Positions 50,603-63,000 of a stretch of 64,000 bases of DNA are shown here, piece by piece (within the stretch, counting starts at the first letter, position 1; every line of letters starts with the position of its first letter). The stretch is from Tetrahymena thermophila SB210. Its lineage: Eukaryota; Ciliophora; Oligohymenophorea; Hymenostomatida; Tetrahymenidae. The stretch covers positions 310,001 through 374,000 of the forward strand of contig NW_002476254.1 in assembly GCF_000189635.1 (NCBI RefSeq), in the 5' to 3' direction. The translations under genes were made by a program, and so were the position numbers. The notes under the pieces are model-generated. The model was not told the DNA's origin. It worked only from the letters and a program-made list of their open reading frames with translations, and made no database searches.

Positions 50603-53530
50603 TCATAATTTAATAGCATTTTATAATTTAATTATCAGCTCTTAATCTCCAGCCTTCAAAGCCAAAGCTAAAGCATCATGTAAACCTTTTTTAGATTCAG
50701 TTATTTAATTCTCTATCTTTTCAAACTTTTAATGTAAAGCTTGCATTTATTACTTTAAATAAGCATTATCCTAATCAATTTTCTCCCACTTAACCTAATT
50801 TTTAATAGGATTAAAATAGTAAAATATTTTCAAATAAAATTAATTAGTATTAATTTAGATCAAATATCAAAAAATTTATGATATAAATTATTTGAGTTGA
50901 TTTAATAATAGCTTTAAAGATAAAGAAAAAATCTAAATTAAAAAAAATTACAGTTTCGCCTAAATTTTCTTTATCTAAACTTTATTGCTTTCCTGCTATT
51001 TAATTTCTTAGATCTAAGCTTCTATTTGACTTTACATGCTAAGTTTAAAGGATATTTTTGGATTCTAAATCATTTTAAGATAGTTATTCTTTTTAGATTA
51101 TTTTAAGAATACAATTTGTATCTTATTCTTTTTCTGTTTAGTGTTTTTTCATTTATTTCTCAAAAGAATTTTCTTCTTTTACTTCAGATAAAATACTTTT
51201 TGATTTTATGTCTTATTATTAGCTTTTTTAATTTACATTTTAATAGAATTCGCTTTTTTCAAGGTATTCTTCAAAGTCTTAAACGATGCAGCTGTGAAAT
51301 TCATTTTAAGTATTGGAGATAAAGCTTTTCATATTCATAGATTAGTTATTTTATTATATAATTTAAGATGGTTTATCTAAAAATGAAACAAATTAGTCTT
51401 AATCTATCTAATTATTATTAAGTTCTTCGATTTTATTTTTTAATTATTCTTTTAATTAAAAAAACAAAAAGTATTAATCAATTATCAAGATAAAATAAAT
51501 TACATATTTCTTCTTTTTAAGTACTTGCCTGATACTTAAATTTCTAATTAACATCATTTAAATCATGAATTTCAGCAAGTAAATTTGAAATCTCTTCTTC
51601 TTTCCTCTTTTTGTTATACTCTAATCTTTATATATTTTCTTATGATTGTTTTAGCAAAGTTTATAACTTTTCTATCTCCATATTTAATTAATTTATATTT
51701 GCAGTATTGCTATGATTTATTTAAGTAGACTAATAGTTTACGCTATCTAACTATTCCTAAAGTTATTTAATTGTGCTTTCATTTTTTAAGATTCGTTCGC
51801 TACAAGTTTTATTATCATTTATTAGTTCCTTTACTTTAGTGTTCAAATTTTTATTCTTTTATTAAAATATATATAAAAATATTAAATTTTTCCTAAATAA
51901 ATAAACTAATTATTTATTCAAATACAAATCAAATCAAAACAATTCTATAATTCATATTAAATTGTTTCAAAAATACTTGGTTCGAAAGAGTTTCTAATTC
52001 TGATTACTTCTCTTGCAACTATTTGCAGAAATCCTCTCTCATTAATTCTATTTTTCCAAATACTTAATTTTCAATTTTTTCTGTTTCTTTTTTTACTTCA
52101 TCCAATTTAGTCTTTATATCGTCCCTTTGATTTTTTATATCTTCATATCTTTACTAATATTCATTACACTCCTGTGTTTTCTATTTTTAAAATATAATGA
52201 AAAATAAAGTGTTTCACTAAAATATTTAAAAATTAATCTTACTATTTAATAGTTTTAATTAATTAACTGCAAGCTCTATTTCAATAAGAGTATTTCTTAT
52301 TTTTATTGATCTTTTTCTTACATCATCGTTTTTATATGTTATTCTAGAATAAAAACTTTTTATCCATCATTCAATATAGAGAGCTTATTTTAGTCTAAAT
52401 TTTATTTTGAATTTTAAGGAAGAGTTATTTTTTAGTTGCTTACCGACAAATTTTCATTATTTTAATCACACCTTAATTTTAAAATAAATTTATTCTAAAG
52501 TTATTTTAAAGAAATATATTTAAATAATTTACTTCTCTTATAATAATTATTATTATTTATCAACATACATAGGTATCCTTTCTTTTGAAAAACTTTTTGA
52601 GATACCCTTTGAAGTAGTTAACGGTTGTTAATTTTGCATATTTATTTAGTTTTAAGATCCAAAACTCGTTTCAAATTTAACACTTGGCTGGCTTGTATGA
52701 TTTTAGTCTAAGTTTTACTAAGATTAATCAGATAGAATACTCCTATTTGAAGAACTTTAAAATGTAATATCATGAAAATCATCAATATGGTCAGATATCA
52801 AACTATTTTATGAACTAATTTATTATTTATTTAATCAATTTTAAAAATAATTTATATTATTTTATTAAAAAAATAAATGAATAACCTTTGTTAATCTATT
52901 TCTCCTAATTCTTTAATTAAGCATTAACCAAATTTTATATACAATTTCGCAGATTAATCAGGACATTTGTTGAGTTTCAAGACTTCATAAGTAGCTATTA
53001 AAAATTATTTTAAATATAATTTTAGATATGATTTTTTTAAATTATTATGATTACTTTAAGAATTTGTATTCAGAAAAGTAGCCAAGTTATAAGTTGCAAT
53101 TCCAGCTAATTTATTTCCATTTTAAGATTCAATTACAAGTGTAAAACTAATCTAATAAACAATAGATATTTTTAAAATATTAAAAAGCAAATGTATTTTA
53201 TAAAATTACTTTCTTATCCCAAAAAGTATTATTCGCATAATCTCTATATACATTTGTTTTTAAATCTATCATTTCATCGAAGTAACAATATTTTTAAGCT
53301 GGGTCAATTATAGGTGTGTTTTATAGCTTGATTTTTTGCTAGCCTACAATAAACAAATTAAAAAAATAATTTGAATCTTGAAATGAAGAGAAAGATAAAT
53401 AAATGATACCTCTTTTTATTAAAAGACATAGTTTGCAAGGCACACCGATATTTATTACAGCTTTTTCAATTAATATACTAAACTTATAGAGATACCCAAG
53501 AGTTCTCTAATTATTATAATCAATGCTCAT
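50603..53530 (-). CDS. NT-C2 domain protein with a long coiled coil (EEIG1/EHBP1-type)
   Basis: Ten exons on the minus strand: 53530-53410, 53343-53210, 53151-53055, 52994-52886, 52802-52533, 52343-52268, 52180-51977, 51855-51504, 51448-50952 and 50794-50603 (TGA); 683 residues. Residues ~10-150 match the N-terminal C2 domain shared by EEIG1 and EHBP1: YKFSILIEKAVINIGVPCKL, the conserved W in NTFWDKKISFTLVIES, then NKLAGIATYNLATFLN and YIKFGQCLIKELGEI. Such domains are thought to bind phospholipids and anchor the protein to membranes. Residues ~155-245 are a Ser/Gln-rich linker. From ~250 to the end it is almost continuous coiled coil (LDEVKKETEKIENQ, INQLNMEIEKLQTLLKQS). Two donors (after exons 4 and 6) begin GTTA rather than GTAA. 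The exon 6/7 junction (52267 to 52181) is the least certain; all other phases agree. A role linking membranes to cytoskeleton or traffic is inferred from the architecture. Confidence 0.8.
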
Positions 53531-54518
53531 TTATAAGATTTAACGTATTAATAGAACTATATTATGTTTGAATTTTTGATAATTTATTGCAGTTAATACT
53601 TTTCTAAGATTTATTTAAAAGAAATTTTGTTTCAAAGCCTAATAATTAACAATTTAAAGAATTCTAATTAATATAAAAAAGCTTTTAATATTGAATTAGT
53701 TAAGAAACTCTATAAAATAGCTCAAATTTATATAATTAAATATTTTAAAAAATATTTTTATAAATTAATTTATTTTATTTACTAAGATTTATAATATTTT
53801 ATTATTTATTTTTAAATTTGTCTTATTAATCCTGTCTTTAAAAAATGATTTATTTTAAGACGTTTTTTAAAATATATTGAAGACGAATGAATGACTAATT
53901 ATATTGTATTATTTTACTTTGCAAGTAAAAAACAATTTAAAAAAATCTAATAAATTATATCTAATTAAGATTTATTCCAAAAAAATTAATTTATACAATT
54001 CAATTTTAAAACAAACTTCAAAATAATTACATTTTTTTGGAGAATATTCTATATTTATATTTTTTTTGTAATTTTAAATCATTATTTGAAATATGGATTT
54101 TAACTGATTGTATTTATGATGATGAATATGAATATATTTTAATTTTAGATTACTGTTTTAATGAATATTTTAATATATTTCAAATAGGATTTTTTTAATA
54201 AAAAATTATATATTATTTCGAGCTAATAATCAATAGGTTTAATAATTACACAATTTCCAGTGAGATTGAACATTAAAATTTATTATATTTGGCTTCTTTC
54301 AGTGAAGAATTCTGAAGTAAAGTATACATTTAATAATTTATGGTTCTATTTTAATAACAATTGCAAAAATCTTTACCAGCCAGCCAATGAAAGCTCAGGA
54401 TATACAAACCATGCAAAAATTAAATAAATAGTAAGAAAAATTCATTTATTCAAATTTATGAATTTTAGAACGATATTTACTTTAATAATTTTTAAATTAA
54501 AAATAATAAAATATCTCA
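53531..54518. other. Intergenic between divergent genes
   Basis: Serves as the common upstream region of the minus-strand NT-C2 gene and the plus-strand Asn/Gln/Ser-rich gene. It holds a second copy of GCCAGCCAGCCAAT-like sequence (54375-54388, first base differs) seen in the DHHC intron. No gene supported. Confidence 0.55.
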
Positions 54519-56874
54519 ATGAGTTAAAGTGTTGTCCATTCAAGATAGCAATCAAAAAATCAAAAATAGCTCTAAACACTAAAAAAGGAAAAATCTAAAG
54601 GAGATTTGGATAGCAGAGATCTTTGCTACTCTCCACAAAACAAATGCTACTCTTTAATTAAAAGATTTCATAAAAAGTAACCAGATAATTTTGAAAATTC
54701 ACACTTAAAGTATTTGCAGAATGGAATCAAAGATATAAGTAAAAGAAATATTAATTTTTAGATGAAAGCTAATGAAAGTAATTAAATCTAACACTAAGAT
54801 AGAATAAATTTGCACAAAAGATTTACAGATCCTTATTTGAAGGAAGAATATATAGAATAGCATCTTAGCGACAATAGTAAAAGCAGGTTAAAAGATTAAT
54901 ATGTGAACTCTAATTTAATATAATAAAAGTAAAATGCCAATTAATATTATCCAAAATAAGGATCTGTGAAGCCAATAAGGACTATTTGTTTGAATTTATA
55001 TGAAACATAAGAACAGTAAGATTAAAGTTTTTAATTAAGTAACAGAAGAGATACATAATAATAGGAAAGTATACTATAATCCAGTAACTTAGAGTTAAGT
55101 CAATTAAACAAAAGCGTTTAAAACCAGCAAATTATAAGTAACCAATAAATCAATTTGGGGAAAGTGTAATTTATAACTAATTCATCCACAACTTAACTAT
55201 CTAACTCAACAAGGTTTAGTCCAAGGTAGGGTATAAATTTTATCTCTTAAAATAGTTAATAGAGTATTAAGTAATGTTCGAAAGAGTAATCAGAAAATAC
55301 TATAGCTTGTGGTAATTTATTTGGTTTTCCTGAGAGCAGTGAATCAGATTTGAATTAAAACGACTCAACAATTACAACACCAACAAAATACTAATAATTT
55401 TATGAAGGATAATACAATTTAGGTAAAAACCTACCTCAGCATTCTAAACCTTAGCAAAAAAATTAGCCTAATGTTCAATCTAATTCTTCTTTTAATAAGA
55501 ATAATTATCAAATATCTACAACACCAAAAATTTTGAAAAAAAATAATCAGTAAATACAAGATAAATCCACAAACTAAAGTTCTTAGAAAGAAAAGTGTCA
55601 TTTAGCGAATAATTCTGAACATTCAATTAATGCTAATAACAGTCTCAATTCATCAAAAGTAAATCTATGCTTTTATTTGAAGGGGACTGGAGGAAAATAA
55701 GTATGCTCTCCTAATTAATTTTCACTAATAAACAGTAATATAAATTCAAGAAAAAGCTCAAATTAAATAAATAGCTGCGATTCTCATTAAATTTTTGGGG
55801 TTAACCTGATAATACAAGATAATGTTAAAGAAAATAAGTGTAAAAATTAAATGAAGAATTCAAGGAAAAATAGCTTGAGTAAAAATAAAAGTAATATAAC
55901 TTATTCAAATGATCTTCAAGGAACTCCAAAATAATCCCCAAATTAAATGAACAAATAATAACAATAGTAAAATGGTATTCCTCTTATAACAAAATTTAAT
56001 AAAAATAACTAATACTCTTAACATACTTCATTCACATAATTACAAAATAAAATAAAATCGTTCGAAGTTTAACCTGAAGAGTTTATAACAAGTAAAAATA
56101 GCTAATAGACTTAAATTAATTAAAATGGCTAGAAAAATTTAAATTCTAGTAAAATTCTTTCAGCGACAAATTAACAGTAAACCAACATAACTAATGTAAA
56201 TTATACTTAAATAAACTTAAAGACACCTGATAGTCTCATCCAGTCATGCAATATGAATGCATAAAGAATAACACATTTTCCAAATCTTGAACAAAATTAT
56301 TAAAATGTAATTATAAATCTTTAATTCATTAATTTCAATATTTAAATGAATTTTCTTTTTTATTAAAAAGCTTAAAAAAGATGTTAGAGAAAGAGATAGG
56401 AGTTAAACATATACATTAGATAGTTAAATAAGGTAAAGATCAGCATCAAGGGGACATATATAAATTTAAAATAGTAAACCTTCAACACAGAATTCTCAAT
56501 AATTATTAAATAAAAGTTAATTAAAATTAAACTAATCAAGCAGTTAACTAAATTTATCAACAGCAAACAGGACTACTTCTTAGTCTATCATTCCTTCCTA
56601 GTATAGTGCTTTTAACTTTCAGCCATCATTCTTTACTCCTATAGATAATGATTCTCTACAAGGATTTATATAAAAATAAACAACAAGAAATAATTCTCAA
56701 GTTAATGAATAAAATTAATAGCAAAGCTAATAATTCTTTACAAAACAAAAATCTTGCACTCAATTTGAACTATAAACAATTACAAGTTTTGTTTAGTTAG
56801 AAGAAGAGATAGAAAAGAATGCTAAGCAATAGTAAATATTAGAATAGCAAAAGAAGGCTAAATACCTCTTTTGA
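54519..56874 (+). CDS. 763-residue Asn/Gln/Ser-rich protein, unrecognised
   Basis: Two exons, 54519-56306 and 56371-56874 (TGA), with a 64-nt phase-0 intron (GTAATTATAA...TTAAAAAG). The N-terminal ~120 residues are more ordered and basic (SLIKRFHKKQPDNFENSHLK, FTDPYLKEEYIE). The remainder is low complexity, dominated by Asn, Gln, Ser and Thr with short repeated Pro/Thr pieces (STITTPTKY, TTPKILKKNN). It ends with a compact predicted helix (FVQLEEEIEKNAKQQQILEQ) followed by a basic end. More than a hundred TAA/TAG Gln codons occur. No catalytic motif, membrane helix or signal peptide was seen. The composition resembles prion-like or scaffold proteins, but function is unknown. Reading the intron through would also stay open for a while before a TGA; the spliced frame is preferred because it reaches the well-formed C-terminal helix. 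Confidence 0.72.
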
Positions 56875-57149
56875 AAAATAATTTTATTTAGAATATCTTT
56901 AAATTTATTAGCTTAATTGCATAAAAATAAATAAAATTAATCACAAATGAATAAATGAATAAATAAATAAAACTATGAAAAGTCTGAAAAGATTTAAATA
57001 AAATATGCAAAAATATTTTATTGATTGGATAAAATAGTGTGAATTAATAAATAAATTGTTATAATTTTTTATTTTTTAAAAACAATAATTTTTTATTCAA
57101 ATTATTTATTTAAGTAATTGTATAAAAAATAAAAAACATATTATATATT
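56875..57149. other. Short intergenic gap between convergent genes
   Basis: About 275 bp of AT-rich sequence that must contain the 3' ends of both flanking genes. It includes (AAAT)n-like runs near 56,950-56,970. No other feature. Confidence 0.6.
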
Positions 57150-57701
57150 TCATAAATATACTTCTTCCTTTAAAATGTGGTATTTACTCAAGAATCCCTT
57201 TTTTGATAATTGATTTGGGATAGCTTATTCGAAAAAAAATTTTAATATTATTGACCAAGTTGACATCACTAATAAACACCCCAAAGCATTTTTAGAGTAG
57301 TTTACTATTTTATATGGACTCTTCTTTTAAAAGCGATTGTAGAACATAGCATGTTTTTTTAATCCCAAGAAATAAACACCATATGTAAATATACTCATAC
57401 CTAACACCCAATTACCCATTCTTGCATTTTCATCTAAAATCAAACTTTATATATCTTGATGGTCTTATACAGTTAATCTTGGATTCTTTTAAATCAACTA
57501 TAAGAAATCTGTTTAATTTAGATCAAGCCATTAACTCCAATACTCAGTTATAAGCATTTTTTCATTAATTATTTTATCGCTAGGAATTGTTCCTTATTAC
57601 ATCTTCTACTAAATTGATTATTTCAACTGCTCTTTAACTTTTGGTTAATTCCATCTTTTATTGAACAAAAAAAAAGTTTTATAATATGATATGATCTACA
57701 T
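57150..57701 (-). CDS. 183-residue protein with two membrane helices, unrecognised
   Basis: Single exon on the minus strand, start 57701, TGA stop 57150-57152. After a hydrophobic start (KTFFLFNKRWNQPKVK) comes a Gln/Lys helix (QLKQSIQQKMQQGTIPSDK), an acidic helical segment (LITEYWSQWLDLNQTDFLQL, LTVQDHQDIQSLILDENARM), a membrane helix at ~97-114 (NWVLGMSIFTYGVYFLGL), a basic loop (KKHAMFYNRFQKKSPYK), a second helix at ~139-158 (ALGCLLVMSTWSIILKFFFE) and a basic tail ending KYHILKEEVYL. The aromatic-basic start could be a mitochondrial targeting sequence, but that is weak. I do not recognise the family. The opposite strand also has long TGA-free frames here, but only this frame combines Trp, Gly, Asp and Met in a normal protein composition. 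It lies directly downstream of the MCU gene on the same strand. Confidence 0.7.
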
Positions 57702-58380
57702 GATTTAAACAAAACTTATTTAAAAAAATCACTAAAATTGATTCATTTATATTTTAATGCCATCAATATTATTCTTTCCTCCTTATAAAATTAAAATAAA
57801 AATATTACAATTTTAAAAAACCTAAAGGATTAGACTTATTTATATCTGCTTAATTATATTAATATCTTTAGTTATTCTAAAACATTTGAGGGATTGTATT
57901 CTTTCTTTATCTCTCAATGAAACTCTCTATCTATGTATTCATCTTTAACTTATGCTAGAAATCTATTTTTGTAAATTTTTAATACTTTTGTATTAATAAT
58001 AAATTCAATAATGTATCTACCTACCAAACTACTTTCAATTAGTTAATCAATCTATCTTCTTATTTTAATATAAAATTTATCTTTCCAATATTAAAAAAAA
58101 TAATTCAGAAAAAGAAATTTCAATAAAAATAATATTTTTACAGCAAAATATAAATTTTATAGTAGATTAAATATAATTATTCACATAGAGAGTAGATATG
58201 ATTTTCATTATAAAATTAATATATTTATATATTTAGTTATTTTTAGAAATTTCTAGAAAAAAAGCACTTCCTTTTCATAAAAATTGAATAAGCCATAAAA
58301 ATTAATTTTTGAAAGCTTCTGTTAAAATCTTTTAAACAAATAAAAATCAAGATACAAAACAATAAACAAACAAATAATAT
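57702..58380. other. Intergenic, AT-rich
   Basis: Upstream region of the 183-residue gene and 3' end of the MCU gene. A plus-strand frame without TGA crosses it (57,460-58,289), but its content is Ile/Leu/Phe/Lys/Asn/Gln only, as expected by chance. Confidence 0.55.
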
Positions 58381-59685
58381 TCATTTTTCTTTAGATCTTC
58401 CAAATTAAATCTTAGATTCAATCATATCAAGCTTGCTTTTGAGAAATTTAAGATGTGCCTCAGTATTAGTTTGATTTTATGAAATTAAATTCTTTCTTAC
58501 TGGCTAAAATTGCTTTTCAAATAGATAAAGGTTATTAAAGCTTTTACGGTGCTTGATGAAATGGTATAAAATATAAGCTTCACTTCCTAACCCTAGAACA
58601 TAACTAACAGGTTCTGCAAAATCCCAACCATAAAGTCCATAAGTTAAATAAAATAGGAAACCAAATTAGACTACTTATAATCCTATCAATTATTTGACTT
58701 TAGAAAGAGATTTAGCTCTAGATTCATCTTCAATTTTTTGCAATATGTCTTATCCTTCCTGATATTGCTAACGAAGAGCATTAGCAAATAAGGTATTTTT
58801 CTCAAAGCTGCTAGAAAAATTGTATTCAGAGAATGTTTGAATAGCCTTTTATAGAGCGTCATTCATTTATTTTTCAGAATAAGCTTACGATGAAGGATTT
58901 TATTTCTCTAGTATTTGCTTAAAGTTCTTTAATAATAAAAAATAATTTTAAAATATTTTTTTTTAATTTTAAAATCGTTTTTGATAGAAATTTTTCATAA
59001 AATAAATTTTTTACAAAACATTTTAGTTTATATTTAAGTTAAAATTAAATTTTAACAGTTTTCCATTAAAAATAGCGTTTTTTATAAAAAAAATCTTATT
59101 ATTTAATATTTTTTTCTTTTTGAATTCATTTTCAAAATAAATAAATACCTTAATAAATGATTGAATAACTTGTGCGTCTTAATAAGGAACTTCATGCTAA
59201 GCTAATTCTCCCTCTAACTTTGTTGATTCAAAGTAATTAGCTGTATTTAGTTAATCTGCGAATTCAAAAGTTGTTTAAACATCATCAATAATAATCTTCA
59301 AATCATTATTTATTGATAAATTTAAGAACAATTACTCTTCTTTGTTTTCTATTTCTTAATCACCAACTAAAAACTTTACATTTTTGATATCAGGATTATC
59401 ATCTTTCAATAAGTTTTCGATTTGCTTAAGATTTTAATTTTAATTTACTATAAACTATTTAGCTTAATCCTAGGAGAAATATAAGTCCATCTTTACTTTT
59501 AAAACTATTAATATTTAAAAAATCATCAATAAGTAGATAGTAATGTAAATCGATTTTAAACTATAAAGAAAGAACTACCTACCTTCACGAGTTAGAGAAC
59601 TAAACTTATAGTATTTACTATTACAAAAACTCTTTGGTATTTTCTAAGTGAGCTTCAAAAGTGAATTCATTGAAGATACAAACAT
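58381..59685 (-). CDS. MCU: Mitochondrial calcium uniporter pore subunit (MCU family)
   Basis: Three exons on the minus strand: 59685-59583, 59495-59149 and 58926-58381 (TGA), 331 residues; introns of 87 and 222 nt, phases 1 and 0. The first ~34 residues are basic, Ser-rich and acid-poor (MFVSSMNSLLKLTQKIPKSF), as expected of a mitochondrial presequence. Residues ~35-150 fit the matrix N-terminal domain. A coiled coil follows (~195-228), then membrane helix 1 at ~230-248 (LIGLQVVQFGFLFYLTYG), the pore motif W251-D-F-A-E-P256, helix 2 (VSYVLGLGSEAYILYHFIKH) and a C-terminal coil (HLKFLKSKLDMIESKI). By family the Asp and Glu of the W-D-x-x-E-P-(V/I) motif line the Ca2+ filter of this inner-membrane channel. 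Here the usual W-D-I-M-E-P reads WDFAEP; both acids are kept. The 34-codon first exon rests on phase and composition and is the least certain part. Confidence 0.9.
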
Positions 59686-60005
59686 ATGCAATAATTATAT
59701 TTTTAGTGTATGAATTTTATTTTTTAATTTTTTTTAATTTGTAATGAATTTTATAATATAGATTCAAATCTCTATCTATGCATTATAAATTTGCTTATTT
59801 AAATATGAAAATAACTATTTAGCTAACAAAAAAACATTAAATATTGTAATAATAAAGTTATGATTATCTAAAATTTTATATTTATAACAACAGATATTTT
59901 TATTTTAAATAAATAAATTTTTTGATAAAAAAATAAGTTTTACATAAATCAATGTATCATCATAACACTATAATAATCCTATGATTTTTACTATTAAAAA
60001 TGTAC
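59686..60005. other. Intergenic spacer between two minus-strand genes
   Basis: About 320 bp of AT-rich DNA that should contain the MCU promoter and leader and the 3' end of the K+ channel gene. No motif stands out. Confidence 0.6.
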
Positions 60006-63000
60006 TCACCACTTTTTATTAATGTAGCTAGCCCAGCAGTTACTTGAATTTAACTCAATATTCTATGATATAGGAATTTTAGAATCTTCAATATTTTCGC
60101 ATATATTTTCAGAAAGATCTATCGTTTGCTTTGACCCTTATTTTGAACTTAGAAGATTTTTTTACTCAGCTGATTAGGCTTTACTCATATTGTTAAATTA
60201 AGAAAGGAGTACCTGGTTATCAACTTTTTTCCATTACTTTGCATCAACATCGACACTTATTGATTTACGTTTCATTTATTTTAATTTTTAAGCATGATCA
60301 CTTAATAGATCAGTTGTTTAAAAATTTTGCTTTTACTCGTTTTAACTATTATTTTACTTTCTAAAAACAATAAATTTATCATTAATGCTTTGATGGGTGA
60401 ACTTAAGTGCTGCTAATTATTAATTCTATTCTTATATTGTTGGGATTATTACAGTATTACCTTTACGTTAGCCCCTTATTATTGCAGGTATTGCTGGGAA
60501 ATGTAAACTACCCTCATCTCTTGTAATACTCTCTTCAATACCTTACTTTCCCACATAATTTAAATTAATTAAAACATCTTACACTTTTCTCTCATTTGCA
60601 TTTTGGTAAGCTACTTAAGTTATACGTTTATTTGCTATAGTTTAATCTTTATTTTTAGGATTGTTTCTTCTAGTACTAAGCGTATTACGACGATTTTGTT
60701 ATATTATTTCTGAAGAATTTACTGATAATCCATTATCTAAATTAATTTGCTAAAGGACACTGTCAGCATTCCAATCAGGAAAATAATAAATAAATATCTT
60801 CATTTTACAATCATCTTCATAAGCTTCATCTATCTAATTATTATTTAATTTTTGTAGAAGTATCATTTTATCACCTTGTTCCAGCTATTAAGCTTAATTC
60901 TAAGGAATTTATTTATTTCTTGATTATTATGTAGCTTATTTAAGTAAATCATTAGTAGTAATCGTTTAAGATTTACCATAATTTGAAAACAAATCTGGCT
61001 ATTGCTGTAATTGTTGTGATTGAATAGGATTGAAAGGAAAATTTATATTCAAATTATTTTAAACACTATGCTGGTTGTTGTTAGATACTCTCCTCTTTAA
61101 GATATTTTGTTATAAATTATTACTATTACTTGCCTAGTTCTATGCATAGCTGCTATTTGACTACTAAAGATTATTTTAAAGGATTTATAGTATTTACTGC
61201 ATTTACTAATTTATTGATTGCTGTTATATTTAAAAAAGTTAAAGTATTTGTTATTATTATTTATGAATAGATTGTTGTCTTAAAAACTGCTATTATGGTT
61301 ACTGATTTTAGGCCTATGAATTAACATTAGATATACCTCCTAATTAAGTAGTACTTGCTTGCTTTTGACCTTATTATTATAGAAATTATGTGCTTTGCTA
61401 GTTTATCATAGATTATATCTTATCCATGTCAGATATAGATATACAGGAGTTTTCTAAAGATTTTTTTTTATGCTTAAAAGGTTACAAAAATGAGTTTAAA
61501 CTTAAATCTTATTAATCATTCGTATAAACATTAATATGAACAGATGTAAGTTAATCAGTAAATATGCTAGGATTTTGCTTAATCGAGTTTTCTAGTTAAT
61601 TTGAATTTTACTTTTAGTAATTAGGCTGTGCCTACTGTAAAGCATTACTATTTAAATCATCAGTTTAAGTACTTGAAGGGTTTTTGATTTTAGTTAAACT
61701 AGATGTCCTAGATTTTTTATTTTAGTTAATGAACAGAGTGCTTGGCTTGTTGGTATTATTGTTTTGTAGTTAATTAGCTATTTTTTCACTTATATCTTTC
61801 GTTTTTTAGTCTGGGATATATACAAGTGATTATATAATTTATTTACCTTGGTCTAAAGGAACTAAACCTATTTTATTTTCTTAGTTATGTCTCTTTTTTA
61901 TTGAAGATTCATCTAAAACACTTATAGATAATTATTAATCATTCTTCTTTTATAGGTCTTAAAGCAACGAAATTCTATCGTTAGATTCTTGATATTGATT
62001 TTCGTCTAATTCTTCATCTTCTTCATCGTCATCATCTTCTAAACTTTCGAACCAGCTATCGAATTAACTAATAAAAAGCTAATGATAAGCTTATATGTAA
62101 AATAATTAATTCTATATAAAATTATTTGCAGCATTTTCATTCATCAAAGGGCGCTATTTTTTTCTTTTTCTGATGAAATCAATAGCTCTTATTTATTTCA
62201 TGTCCCTTTAACTTAACTCAATCTTTATTTATTTTATTAATTAATAGTAAACATATTTTATTTCAACAAATAAGCTTACTTTATCAACTACGAGGTGTAT
62301 TTTAGGACAATCAGTTATTAAATGGTCATTGTATTAACAGCAGTAGCAATCACTGTGAACTTACTAGTAGAGATAACCTGTAAAAAGGTTATCACATATA
62401 GTGCAGAATATTTCATAATCTTATTAATACTCTGTATTTAAAAGTTAAATGTTAGATGAAAAAAAAATTAGGAGTTTTTTTGTTTACATTTTATTAATTT
62501 TATAAACGGTCCTCTTTCTATGTAAAGCAGGCTTGTAAAACCAGCGCTTTTAATTGAAAGTTATCTTGGTTGCCCGGTAAAAAAACTATAAAAACCAAAA
62601 GTATCACCTTTAGTCAATTCTCTAAACTCAACACTTGTATCATTTTTTCCTTAATTATTTGTTTGACCTTAAAAGTACATAATTACCTGTTTATAATAAA
62701 CTCTTTTTATAATTTTATTAGGAAAATAAACAATTTACACTTCCTTATTCTACAAAAAATATTGAACTATCATCAACATCACCTTAAAATGTTATAATTT
62801 CATCCGGATAACATCTGTATTCTTTTAAATAAAAATAGATAAAATGTGAAAATTAAATAACTACTTATTCATTCATTACCTTTTATTAAAGTAGAAGCTT
62901 TTTAAAGAAATTCATCTGTAAAATTTTGTCTAAAAATAGGACATTAGTTCAAGACTTTTCTTGTCGCTTATATTTATAGTTTTTACTTTAATCCTTCAGA

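Noticed and set aside
57175-58289. Plus-strand frame starting MWYLLKNPFFDN with in-frame TGAs, considered as a selenoprotein or pseudogene
   Set aside because: It is the antisense of the 183-residue minus-strand gene and then runs through AT-only DNA; the TGAs have no selenocysteine context.
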